7,960 nt of DNA from Clostridiales bacterium. Lineage in GTDB: Bacteria > Bacillota > Clostridia > Lachnospirales > WQUN01. The notes under the pieces are model-generated. The model was not told the origin of the DNA. It ran no database searches and was given only the letters and a program-made list of their open reading frames with translations. Of this stretch, positions 1-6,643 are shown piece by piece (positions within the stretch are counted from its first letter, which is position 1; every line of letters begins with the position of its first letter). Where the stretch lies: the NCBI GenBank assembly GCA_031269415.1, contig JAISZF010000021.1:1-7960 (forward strand), given 5' to 3'. Both the position numbers and the translations under genes were made by a program.

Positions 1-291
1 GAGATCCCCGATCAGAACTTCAGCCGCGTTTTGCGGAACACATTAAACCGCCCGGTCTTGGGCGCGGGGGTGCGCGTGTCTGAGATCGCCGCGGACAGCG
101 CTGCGGGCGAGCGCGTGTATGAGCCGGGCCATCCGGACGCCGACGCGGACGGATATGTCGCCATGCCCAACGTGAACATTATCGAGGAAATGGTTAACAT
201 GATCTCCGCGAGCCGTTCCTATGAGGCGAATGTAACCGCGATTAACAGCAGCAAGTCCATGATAGCGAAGACGATGGAAATCGGGAGATAA
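1..291 (+). CDS. flgC: Flagellar proximal rod protein FlgC, C-terminal 96 residues (5' truncated by window edge)
   Basis: FlgC is a structural subunit of the proximal rod, exported by the flagellar type III system and assembled outside the membrane above FliF/FliE. The frame is open to the left edge, so the true start is upstream; family members are about 140-150 residues, so about a third is missing. The visible part carries the family hallmarks in order: a GAGVRV segment, the YEPGHPDADADGYV loop, MPNVN, then the C-terminal helix with EEMVNMISASRSYEANV and an EIGR ending just before TAA. That helix is the conserved rod/hook C-terminal motif that packs into the coiled-coil core. The fliE start follows 15 bases later, as expected for the flgB-flgC-fliE module. 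A TTG at 31 is internal and is not the start. Identification is nearly certain. Confidence 0.97.
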   Translation, partial: EIPDQNFSRVLRNTLNRPVLGAGVRVSEIAADSAAGERVYEPGHPDADADGYVAMPNVNIIEEMVNMISASRSYEANVTAINSSKSMIAKTMEIGR

Positions 292-292
292 C

Positions 293-297
293 GGAGG
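293..297 (+). promoter_or_regulatory. Ribosome binding site for fliE
   Basis: A GGAGG core lies 9 bases before the ATG at 307, just after the flgC stop. It supports the chosen fliE start. Confidence 0.8.
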
Positions 298-306
298 CGG
301 ACGGCA

Positions 307-624
307 ATGACAATTAATACACAAGATTATCCGTTAACCGAGCTCGGCAATATTTCGTTCAAACCGCGTACCGAAGACATGAATATAAACCCGAAAGACA
401 CTTTTGGGTCGGTATTCGACGCGGCGCTCGCGGTAGTGAACGAAACCAACAGATTTCAGCGGAACGCGGACGCGCTTCAGTTGGATCTCGCCGCCGGGCG
501 TACGGACAATATACTCTCTGTGCTGCTGGCACAGGAAAAAGCCTATTCATCCCTTAACTTTACCGTTCAAGTAACCAATAAGATCATTGAAAGCTATCGC
601 GAAATCATGAGGATGCAGATTTAA
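307..624 (+). CDS. fliE: Flagellar hook-basal body complex protein FliE
   Basis: FliE is a small exported protein that joins the FliF MS-ring to the proximal rod and is among the first substrates secreted. The predicted 105 residues match the usual 100-110. The N-terminal 35 residues are poorly conserved, as normal. The C-terminal two thirds shows the FliE signature: a helix ending in ALQLDLAAG, the TDN turn, LLAQEKA, then FTVQV and a terminal YREIMRMQI, close to the family's EIMRMQ(V/I) ending. The start at 307 is supported by a good Shine-Dalgarno. It sits 15 bases after flgC and 53 bases before fliF, giving the classic flgC-fliE-fliF order. Nothing unusual is seen. Confidence 0.97.
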   Translation: MTINTQDYPLTELGNISFKPRTEDMNINPKDTFGSVFDAALAVVNETNRFQRNADALQLDLAAGRTDNILSVLLAQEKAYSSLNFTVQVTNKIIESYREIMRMQI

Positions 625-664
625 GAGATTGCGGAGATACAGCGGTATCAGGCGCATGGTAAAG

Positions 665-670
665 AAGGTG
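665..670 (+). promoter_or_regulatory. Ribosome binding site deciding the GTG start of fliF
   Basis: AAGGTG lies 7 bases before the GTG at 678. A GGAG at 672-675 is too close (2 bases) to serve. The fliF frame has an in-frame TAA at 660-662 and no other start before 678. The next in-frame ATG falls at residue 44, inside or after the first membrane segment, so GTG 678 is the only workable start. Confidence 0.65.
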
Positions 671-677
671 TGGAGCG

Positions 678-2309
678 GTGAGGGAACGGCTGCGTGCCGT
701 ACAGACCAGAATACTGGAAAGATGGAACGCCTTGGACAGAAGCCAGAAGATCCGGTTGATTGCGATTGCGGTCGTTTTTTTACTGGCTCTGGGCATTACA
801 TTATATATGAATTTACGGACCAAAATGGAGGTACTTGTAGATAACCGTGATTTAACCGTAATATCCAACATGCAAAACGCGCTGAACGACTCGGGCGTTA
901 AGAATAAGGTGATCAATAACGGCCGCGGGCTGGCGGTCGATCGTAAGCGGGTCGTGGACGCGCAGGTGATGATCGCGCAGCAGGGTTTGTTGGAGGATAC
1001 GGGCAGCGTGGGTTTTACTTATATGGACGCGCTGAATTTCAGCGGTATGGGCACAACTGAAACAATCAAGCGCGAAAATATGAAGAAAGTGAAAGAAACA
1101 GATTTATCCAACGCCCTGTGTCTGTTTGACGGGATCAATAAGGCCACGGTAAACCTTACCATACCCGACGATAATTATTATTTCGTCAAGCCTGTGGATA
1201 CGGCGCGCGCCAGCGCAGTGCTGACTGTTTCGCGGCCCCTTACGAAATCGGAGTCGCTGCAGGTCGCCAGGTTTCTGTGCGCCAGCGTCAAGGGCTTAAC
1301 CATGGAGAATATTGAGATCAGCGACCAGAATTATAATTCGGTTTATTCCGGTATTCAGGAATCTACCGGCAGCGCGAGTTCTCAGTATGACCAGGAGCTG
1401 CTGCGTAAGAATGATATTGAAATGAAGATCAAGGTATCACTGTCCCCGTTATTCGACGCGGTGACAGTCATAAACGACAACCTGAAGTTTAACTGGGATA
1501 AATTCACGGAAACCAGCGATACGATCTCATCGCCTGTAACCGGCAGCGATACAGGGGTTATTCTGAAAGAGACATCTGAGAAACAGACGTCGTCTTCCGT
1601 GGGAAACGGAGCCGCGCCCGGTGTGGGTGCCAATGATCAGGCGTCGAACACCTATCAGACGCAAACCGGCGGTACGGCAAGCGCCAATAATAAATCAAAC
1701 AGCACCGAATACGGGTATAACCGGATGCAAAAAACCGTGGAGTCGGCCAGCGGCGCGTTTAACAGCGGCGAATCCACAATAGCCGTTATGGTGTACCGCA
1801 ACAAAATATACGACCAATCACAGATGAGCGGCCGCATGAACGGTCAGACATGGGAGGATTTCAAGGCCAATACCAGGGAAACCGCCCTTAACATAGATTT
1901 TGACCCTATAAAGGACATTATTTCCAAAGGCACGGGATTGAACGCCGCCAATATTTCCGTATACGGCTACGAGGTGCCGGTGTTTGTGGACGCTGAAATA
2001 CAGACCATGAATATTCAGCAGATTGTTATGTTCGCCGTGCTGGCTCTGCTGCTCCTGCTGCTGGCGATGGGGGTAATGAGGGGCATGCCGAAGGAAGAGG
2101 TTACGGAGATAGAGCCGGAATTGTCTGTGGAGGATCTGCTGGAGACCACGCGTATGGAAGAGGCCAGGCAGGAGGAAAGGATCAGGCTTCAGGAGATAGA
2201 GCTGGACAAAGAGCCGGAATCCAAGAAAGTGATAGACAGATTTGTGAACGAAAGACCCGAAGCCGTCGCGCAACTGCTGCGTAATTGGCTGAATGACAAT
2301 TGGGAGTGA
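678..2309 (+). CDS. fliF: Flagellar MS-ring protein FliF
   Basis: FliF forms the membrane MS-ring, the housing for the export gate and the base on which FliG and the rod assemble. The predicted 543 residues are typical of Firmicutes. The visible order is: a short cytoplasmic N-terminus; a membrane helix at about residues 24-45; ring-building modules RBM1 (about 48-110) and RBM2 (about 120-220, YscJ/FliF-type, with a DGI-KATVNL strand); RBM3 from about 240 to 440, interrupted by a Ser/Thr/Asn/Gly-rich insertion (about 285-355) that in known structures forms the beta-collar; a second, Leu-rich membrane helix at about 449-467; and an acidic cytoplasmic tail. The last 25 residues, with RFVNERPEAVAQLLRNWL, are the FliG-binding helix pair. 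The start is GTG. The gene stops 4 bases before the fliG ATG, so the two are translationally close, fitting their direct protein contact. Confidence 0.98.
   Translation: MRERLRAVQTRILERWNALDRSQKIRLIAIAVVFLLALGITLYMNLRTKMEVLVDNRDLTVISNMQNALNDSGVKNKVINNGRGLAVDRKRVVDAQVMIAQQGLLEDTGSVGFTYMDALNFSGMGTTETIKRENMKKVKETDLSNALCLFDGINKATVNLTIPDDNYYFVKPVDTARASAVLTVSRPLTKSESLQVARFLCASVKGLTMENIEISDQNYNSVYSGIQESTGSASSQYDQELLRKNDIEMKIKVSLSPLFDAVTVINDNLKFNWDKFTETSDTISSPVTGSDTGVILKETSEKQTSSSVGNGAAPGVGANDQASNTYQTQTGGTASANNKSNSTEYGYNRMQKTVESASGAFNSGESTIAVMVYRNKIYDQSQMSGRMNGQTWEDFKANTRETALNIDFDPIKDIISKGTGLNAANISVYGYEVPVFVDAEIQTMNIQQIVMFAVLALLLLLLAMGVMRGMPKEEVTEIEPELSVEDLLETTRMEEARQEERIRLQEIELDKEPESKKVIDRFVNERPEAVAQLLRNWLNDNWE
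2302..2306 (+). promoter_or_regulatory. Ribosome binding site deciding the fliG start
   Basis: GGGAG, overlapping the last codons of fliF, is 7 bases before the ATG at 2314. An in-frame ATG at 2293 lacks any purine-rich site and would overlap fliF by 17 bases, so 2314 is preferred. Confidence 0.75.
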
Positions 2310-2313
2310 TAGT

Positions 2314-3333
2314 ATGGCAGGTTCCGCCGCCGCTGATCTGACAGGCCGTGAAAAAGCGGCTATTCTGCTGATAACTTTGGGTCCGGAAAAATCCGCTCAG
2401 GTGTTCAAGCATCTGAAAGAGGATGAGATTGAGGCCCTTACGCTGGAGATTGCCAATATCAGCGCGGTAATGCCCGAAACCAAAGAGGATGTGCTGGACG
2501 AGTTTTATCAGATCTGTCTGGCGCAGCAGTATATTACCGAGGGCGGCATAACCTACGCCAAGCAGATTCTGGAGAAAGCGCTGGGCGAGAGCAAGGCGTA
2601 CGAGGTAATCAGCAAACTGACCGTCTCCCTGCAGGTGAGGCCATTTGACTTTGTACGCAAGGCCGATATCACTCAAATCCTGAACTTTATACAGAACGAG
2701 CATCCTCAGACCATAGCTTTGATTCTCTCTTACATCCGCCCGAAACAGGCCGCCGAGGTTTTATCGGAACTCTCGCCCGACAAACAGGCGGAGGTCGCGC
2801 GGCGTATCGCGCAGATGGACCGTACCTCGCCCGATGTGATTAAAGAGGTGGAAAAGGTTCTGGAAAAGAAACTCTCCGCCATGCTGACCGAAGATTTCAC
2901 CACGGTGGGCGGCGTGGATTCGGTGGTCGAGATACTCAGCTCCGTTGATCGCGGAACAGAGAAGCATATAATGGAAACCCTGGATGTTGAGGACAGCCCG
3001 CTCGCGGAGGAAATCAAGAAGAAGATGTTTGTGTTTGAGGATATCCTCAATTTGGATAACCGCGCCATACAGACATTGCTGCGTCAGGAAATAGACAACC
3101 GTGATCTGGCTATCGCGCTTAAAGGCTCAAGTTCCGAACTCCAGAATTTGATCTTCGCCAACCAGTCCAAACGGCTGGCGGCCATGATCAAGGAGGATAT
3201 GGATTATATGGGTCCGGTCAGGCGCGCGGATGTGGAAGAAGCTCAGCAGAAGATTGTCAGCATCGTGCGCAGATTGCAGGATATGGGCGAGATCATTCTG
3301 TCCAGAGGCGGAAGGGATGACGTGATTGCCTAG
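2314..3333 (+). CDS. fliG: Flagellar motor switch / rotor protein FliG
   Basis: FliG is the cytoplasmic rotor protein: its N-domain binds FliF, its middle domain binds FliM, and its C-domain interacts with the MotA stator to make torque. From ATG 2314 it is 339 residues, the usual Firmicutes length. The N-domain (about 8-110) opens with LTGREKAAILLITLG. The middle domain carries the conserved EHPQ motif at residues 129-132, then ILSYI and LSEL helices of the armadillo-like repeat, then the RTSPDVI helix. The C-domain contains MFVFED (238-243), a charged helix pair near 248-268, and YMGPVR, and ends in RGGRDD. Two oddities against homologues recalled from memory: one extra residue (Gln258) before EIDN, and NQS (283-285) where NMS is usual. 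It overlaps fliH by 8 bases. Identity is certain; the longer 346-residue form from 2293 is less likely. Confidence 0.97.
   Translation: MAGSAAADLTGREKAAILLITLGPEKSAQVFKHLKEDEIEALTLEIANISAVMPETKEDVLDEFYQICLAQQYITEGGITYAKQILEKALGESKAYEVISKLTVSLQVRPFDFVRKADITQILNFIQNEHPQTIALILSYIRPKQAAEVLSELSPDKQAEVARRIAQMDRTSPDVIKEVEKVLEKKLSAMLTEDFTTVGGVDSVVEILSSVDRGTEKHIMETLDVEDSPLAEEIKKKMFVFEDILNLDNRAIQTLLRQEIDNRDLAIALKGSSSELQNLIFANQSKRLAAMIKEDMDYMGPVRRADVEEAQQKIVSIVRRLQDMGEIILSRGGRDDVIA
3312..3317 (+). promoter_or_regulatory. Ribosome binding site for the TTG start of fliH, inside fliG
   Basis: AAGGGA lies 8 bases before TTG 3326, within the last codons of fliG. A TGA in the fliH frame at 3323-3325 directly abuts the TTG, so no earlier start is possible. 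Initiation is probably coupled to fliG termination at 3331-3333. Confidence 0.6.
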
Positions 3334-4105
3334 TATCTATAAAGCGTCATATGTAACCCTGACGGACAGCGCCGTGCCGATTGGGATTGGTGAGGCGGCG
3401 GGGCCCGCTATCATAGAAACAAAGGGTCCGGTCACTCTGAATTCCACCATTAAAGGCCTTCCGTCGAGGGAGTACGCGCGTCCGAAGACCAAAGATGAGT
3501 TTTTGGATGAGGCGCGTGACGAAGCCGAAATGATTATCCTGAAAGCCCGCAACGAAGCCCAAATAATTATCGGGAACTCCGAAAAAGAGATGGACGGAAT
3601 TCGGGAAAGGGCTGAAGCGGAGGCGAGGGCGGCAGGCTACAAAGAGGGATTTGAAAGGGGATCGTCGGAAGCGGAGGCGTTAAGACTCGAAGCCGAGCGG
3701 ACGCTCAAAGAGGCTCGGGTTGAGCGTGACAGACTGCTGAGCGACATGGAGCCGCGGACAGTGAACCTGATTATTAAAATACTTGAGAAGCTGCTGGGCG
3801 GCGCGGTAAAGATAAATCCGGGGATTATACTGCATTTGATACGCGAAGGGCTGTCCGGGGCGGCGGGTACGGAAGGCGTAAAGATCCGCGTGTCGCCGGG
3901 CGACTATGAATTTGCGCAAACCCATTTTGACGCGGTCGCGGAATCGGCGGGGTCAAGGGATGTGGAATTGGTTAAGGACGCCGCGCTGAAGCCTATGGAC
4001 TGCGTAATCGAGACAGCCTACGGGAGTATAGACAGCAGCTTGGATCAGGGTTTTGAAGCGCTTAAGGCTGATCTACTGTACACACTTAACGACGCGGAGG
4101 CTTAA
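3326..4105 (+). CDS. fliH: Flagellar export ATPase regulator / stator-stalk protein FliH
   Basis: FliH is the cytoplasmic dimer that holds the FliI ATPase and links it to FliN at the C-ring, like the peripheral stalk of an F/V-type ATPase. The 259 residues show an N-terminus with SIYKASYV, as in clostridial FliH; a long charged helical region (about 55-140); and a C-terminal FliI-binding domain (about 140-255) ending in a segment with CVIETAYGSIDSSLDQGFE, which matches the family's IET-GSIDAS-type motif. A spaced small-residue helix motif, A96-A100-G104-G108-G112-A116 at every fourth position, is the A/GxxxG repeat characteristic of FliH. Start is TTG 3326, forced by the preceding in-frame TGA; it overlaps fliG by 8 bases. 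The stop TAA is immediately followed by the fliI ATG, suggesting coupled production of the partner ATPase. Confidence 0.94.
   Translation: MPSIYKASYVTLTDSAVPIGIGEAAGPAIIETKGPVTLNSTIKGLPSREYARPKTKDEFLDEARDEAEMIILKARNEAQIIIGNSEKEMDGIRERAEAEARAAGYKEGFERGSSEAEALRLEAERTLKEARVERDRLLSDMEPRTVNLIIKILEKLLGGAVKINPGIILHLIREGLSGAAGTEGVKIRVSPGDYEFAQTHFDAVAESAGSRDVELVKDAALKPMDCVIETAYGSIDSSLDQGFEALKADLLYTLNDAEA
4096..4100 (+). promoter_or_regulatory. Ribosome binding site for fliI
   Basis: GGAGG, in the last codons of fliH, lies 5 bases before the fliI ATG. The junction reads TAAATG with no gap, which favours translational coupling. Confidence 0.75.
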
Positions 4106-5425
4106 ATGGCGGACCTTTCCAAGTATGAAGCCGTGCTGAACAGACAATATATAAAGAAGCAAGGCCGCGTATCCCAGGTTGTGGGGCTGACCATCGAGTC
4201 GGCCGGGCCGGACGTGAATATCGGCCATACCTGCCTGATCCGTCCGGATAAGCGCGGAGAGGCCGTACTTGCCGAGGTTGTGGGTTTCAGGAACAACCAT
4301 ATCCTGCTGATGCCGCTGGGCGGCATGAGCGGCATAGGCCCCGGCAGCATTGTCGAGTCCACGGATAAACCCATTACCGTCAATGTATCCGAGGGCCTGA
4401 CGGGACGCGTGCTGGACGGGCTGGGCCGGCCCATGGACGGCAAGCCCCCGCCGCCCGGCGCGGAGGAATACCCGGTAAGCCGCATGCCGCCCAACCCGTT
4501 AAGCCGCTGCCGAATCCAAGAGCCGCTGCCTCTGGGGGTTAAAGCCATAGACGGTCTGCTGACCATAGGCAAGGGGCAGCGTGTGGGTATATTCTCGGGC
4601 AGCGGCGTGGGCAAGAGTACTTTGATGGGCATGATTGCCAGAAACACCAAGGCGGATATCAATGTGATCGGCCTGATAGGGGAACGCGGCAGGGAAGTCC
4701 GCGAGTTTATAGAAAAGGACTTGGGCGGGGAAGGGCTTAAACGCTCGGTGCTGGTTATCGCCACGTCCGACCAGCCGGCGCTGGTGCGCTTGAAAGCCGC
4801 CGAGGTCGCCACGTCCGTCGCCGAGTATTTCCGTGAAAAAGGCAGGGACGTAATGCTGCTGATGGACTCGCTGACGCGCTATTCCATGGCGCAGCGCGAG
4901 GTCGGCCTGGCCGCCGGCGAGCCGCCGGTCTCGAGAGGCTACACACCGTCCGTGTTCGCCGCGATGCCCAAACTGCTGGAACGAGCGGGCAATTCGGATA
5001 AGGGCTCGATAACCGGGCTGTATACGGTGCTGGTGGACGGCGACGATCTGACCGAACCAGTTACGGATACGGCGCGCGGCATCCTGGATGGCCATATCGT
5101 GCTGGACCGTAAGATAGCCAATCGCGGGCATTACCCGGCGATAGACGTGCTGGCAAGCGTTTCCCGCGTTATGGGCGACGTCGTGAGCAATGATCACAAG
5201 GCAGCCGCCGGGGCGTTCAGGCGATATATGGCGATTTATAATGACGCGGAGGATTTAATTAATATCGGCGCGTATGTCAAAGGCAGCAGCGGCAGCATAG
5301 ACGAGGCGATAGAAAAGCATGAGGATATAGAAGGTTTCCTGACCCAGGCTACGGATGAAAGATTCGAGTTCAGCGATACGGTAAAGGATATGGAACGTAT
5401 CTCCGGTATATTTGAATATGCCTAG
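4106..5425 (+). CDS. fliI: Flagellum-specific type III export ATPase FliI
   Basis: FliI hydrolyses ATP as a hexamer under the export gate to unfold and deliver substrates. It belongs to the F1-beta/T3SS ATPase family. The 439 residues are of normal length. Visible motifs: N-terminal beta-barrel (about 1-95); EPLPLGVKAIDGLLTIGKGQR leading into the P-loop SGSGVGKST (164-172, Lys170); GERGRE (192-197) with the expected catalytic glutamate Glu193; Walker B strand VMLLMDSLTR (249-258); and GEPP-RGYTPSVF (271-284), typical of flagellar/T3SS ATPases. A C-terminal helical domain follows. All catalytic residues are present, so it should be active. It is directly adjacent to fliH and overlaps the fliJ start, matching the FliH-FliI-FliJ complex. 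Confidence 0.98.
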   Translation: MADLSKYEAVLNRQYIKKQGRVSQVVGLTIESAGPDVNIGHTCLIRPDKRGEAVLAEVVGFRNNHILLMPLGGMSGIGPGSIVESTDKPITVNVSEGLTGRVLDGLGRPMDGKPPPPGAEEYPVSRMPPNPLSRCRIQEPLPLGVKAIDGLLTIGKGQRVGIFSGSGVGKSTLMGMIARNTKADINVIGLIGERGREVREFIEKDLGGEGLKRSVLVIATSDQPALVRLKAAEVATSVAEYFREKGRDVMLLMDSLTRYSMAQREVGLAAGEPPVSRGYTPSVFAAMPKLLERAGNSDKGSITGLYTVLVDGDDLTEPVTDTARGILDGHIVLDRKIANRGHYPAIDVLASVSRVMGDVVSNDHKAAAGAFRRYMAIYNDAEDLINIGAYVKGSSGSIDEAIEKHEDIEGFLTQATDERFEFSDTVKDMERISGIFEYA

Positions 5426-5864
5426 GTTTGATTTCCGCCTACGGGGTTATTTGAATCTCAAATCCAGGATGGAGGATCAGCGACGGCTGGAGTATGGGAA
5501 GGCTGTGTCTGATTTGGAGCGTGAACGCGCTGAATTGAGAACGTTGGAGGACCGGTGGGACGAAACCCTGGCCGCGTTTAAGGCGGTAATCAATAAGAGT
5601 GTACAACCGCAATCAGCTATTTGGTATAACAGTTTTTTAAGCCGGCTGAAAGAATCTATTGAGATTCAGATCGGCAATGTGCGCAAGGCCGAGGAAGAAA
5701 TGGATCGCAGGCGGGCCGCTCTGGCGCAAGCCATGAAAGAGCGTAAGATGTTGGAAATACTGAAGGAAAAACAATACGCCGCGTATGTCCGGGAACGGAA
5801 CAGGGCGGAACAGAGATCGGCCGACGAGTTAGTCAGTTTCAGGCGCGGGAGTAGGGAGAACTGA
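5418..5864 (+). CDS. fliJ: Flagellar export chaperone / ATPase stalk protein FliJ
   Basis: FliJ is a small coiled-coil protein that inserts into the FliI hexamer, like the gamma subunit of F1, and helps connect it to FlhA. The 148 residues match the family (about 145-150). The N-terminus MPRFDFRLRGYLNLK follows the usual F-F-L-L pattern of FliJ starts, and nearly the whole protein is charged, heptad-like helix in two arms (about 15-60 and 70-135) separated by a short segment around KSVQPQSA. The ATG at 5418 is chosen because it puts this conserved N-terminus first; a TTG two codons earlier (5412) is possible. It overlaps the end of fliI by 8 bases and no clear Shine-Dalgarno is seen, so reinitiation after fliI is likely. 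Sequence conservation is low in this family, and the call rests partly on position. Confidence 0.92.
   Translation: MPRFDFRLRGYLNLKSRMEDQRRLEYGKAVSDLERERAELRTLEDRWDETLAAFKAVINKSVQPQSAIWYNSFLSRLKESIEIQIGNVRKAEEEMDRRRAALAQAMKERKMLEILKEKQYAAYVRERNRAEQRSADELVSFRRGSREN
5853..5858 (+). promoter_or_regulatory. Ribosome binding site for the ylxF-like gene
   Basis: AGGGAG lies 7 bases before ATG 5866, inside the end of fliJ. It gives this gene its own good initiation signal although only one base separates it from the fliJ stop. Confidence 0.7.
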
Positions 5865-5865
5865 T

Positions 5866-6633
5866 ATGGCGGACAATATAAAGCGTGACGCGGCGGACGC
5901 GCCGGAAGAAAAGCCCGTCAGAAAAGGTAAAAAAAATAGGCGGGGGATTGCGTCATTCCTGATACTGTTTTTTATTTTAGCGGCAATCGTCAGCGTAATG
6001 GTGTTTAATGTCTTTAATATCAGGAATCGGTATATTTATCCCGCGCTGGCAAAACTGCCGCTTGTGGGAGGGCTGATACCGCTCGGCGATATTGCGGAGG
6101 ATTTCAGCGTCATGTCGCCGGAGGAAATGATGGCGCGTATAAACGAGCTGGAGGCGCGGTTGTACAGCGCTAACGCCGAGATAGAGACCGCGGGTGAAAC
6201 CATAGACAAGAATAAAACGGAGATAGCCCGCCTGAAGGTATTCGAGGAACAGCAGTTGAGTTTTAAACAGGAAAAAGCGGACTTTGATCAACGGGTAGCC
6301 GTGGGCGACCCACAGGCGTACGCGGACTATTATGAATCCATTTACCCGGAAAACGCCGAAGTATTATACCCGCGCGCCGCCGCCGAGGCTTCGCGTGTTT
6401 CCGAGATAAGGAAATATATGGGCGATATAACGGCGATGGACGAGGTAAGCGCGGCGAATGTGCTGCAGAGGATGATTGTATCGGATATGGATCTGGTTGT
6501 ATCCATATTGCGGGCTATGGACAGCCGCGGCGCGGGAAATATTTTAAGCGAAATGGATTCGGACGGCGCGGCCAGTGTTATCAAGATGATGGCGCCGTTT
6601 ACAGCCGTCGCGGATTTATCTGTACTGCCATAG
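5866..6633 (+). CDS. ylxF: YlxF/MotE-like single-pass membrane protein with coiled coil and MgtE-N-like C-terminus
   Basis: The position, between fliJ and fliK, is that of B. subtilis ylxF. The 255 residues show: a Lys/Arg-rich cytoplasmic N-terminus (about 1-27, with KKNRR); one strong membrane helix (about 28-50); a Pro/Gly-rich linker (about 58-75); a charged coiled coil (about 84-135); and a helical C-terminal domain (about 180-246) with repeated IL/VL-x-x-M units (VLQRM, ILRAM, ILSEM) that resemble the MgtE N-terminal/MotE fold and the middle domain of FliG. By the positive-inside rule the coiled coil and C-terminus should face outside the membrane. Related proteins include MotE of Sinorhizobium, a chaperone for the motility protein MotC, and spirochaete FlbB, a collar scaffold. 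The role here is not established; stator- or motor-associated scaffold or chaperone is inference. The architecture is confident, the function is not. Confidence 0.8.
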   Translation: MADNIKRDAADAPEEKPVRKGKKNRRGIASFLILFFILAAIVSVMVFNVFNIRNRYIYPALAKLPLVGGLIPLGDIAEDFSVMSPEEMMARINELEARLYSANAEIETAGETIDKNKTEIARLKVFEEQQLSFKQEKADFDQRVAVGDPQAYADYYESIYPENAEVLYPRAAAEASRVSEIRKYMGDITAMDEVSAANVLQRMIVSDMDLVVSILRAMDSRGAGNILSEMDSDGAASVIKMMAPFTAVADLSVLP

Positions 6634-6639
6634 GGGTGA
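6632..6639 (+). promoter_or_regulatory. Ribosome binding site for fliK
   Basis: AGGGGTGA, close to the full AGGAGGTGA complement of the 16S rRNA end, overlaps the ylxF-like stop codon and precedes ATG 6644 by 4 bases (7 from the G run). The next in-frame ATG, at 6674, has no such site. Confidence 0.7.
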
Positions 6640-6643
6640 GGTT

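Noticed and set aside
636..649. Perfect 5-bp inverted repeat GATAC-AGCG-GTATC in the 53-base fliE-fliF gap.
   Set aside because: The stem is short, is flanked by mismatches, and has no T-run, so it is not a terminator. A stem this short is expected by chance, and there is no sign that it blocks the fliF start.
629..844. 71-codon plus-strand frame overlapping the start of fliF.
   Set aside because: It is out of frame with fliF and covers its first membrane helix. The product has no recognisable features, and FliF accounts for the coding signal.
1530..1740. Ser/Thr/Asn/Gly-rich stretch of fliF that looks like a low-complexity repeat or insertion.
   Set aside because: It is the normal variable insertion within the RBM3/beta-collar region of FliF. 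It contains no exact repeat units and the reading frame is intact.
2293..2313. Upstream ATG that would add 7 residues to FliG.
   Set aside because: It has no Shine-Dalgarno, lies within fliF, and the added residues are not part of the conserved FliG N-terminus. ATG 2314 has GGGAG at good spacing.
4102..4812. Long minus-strand open frame (236 codons) opposite fliI, with another of 232 codons at 4499-5197.
   Set aside because: Both lie entirely opposite a fully conserved FliI with intact catalytic motifs, have Pro/Ser/Arg-rich or His/Arg-rich compositions typical of antisense reading, and show no recognisable domain.
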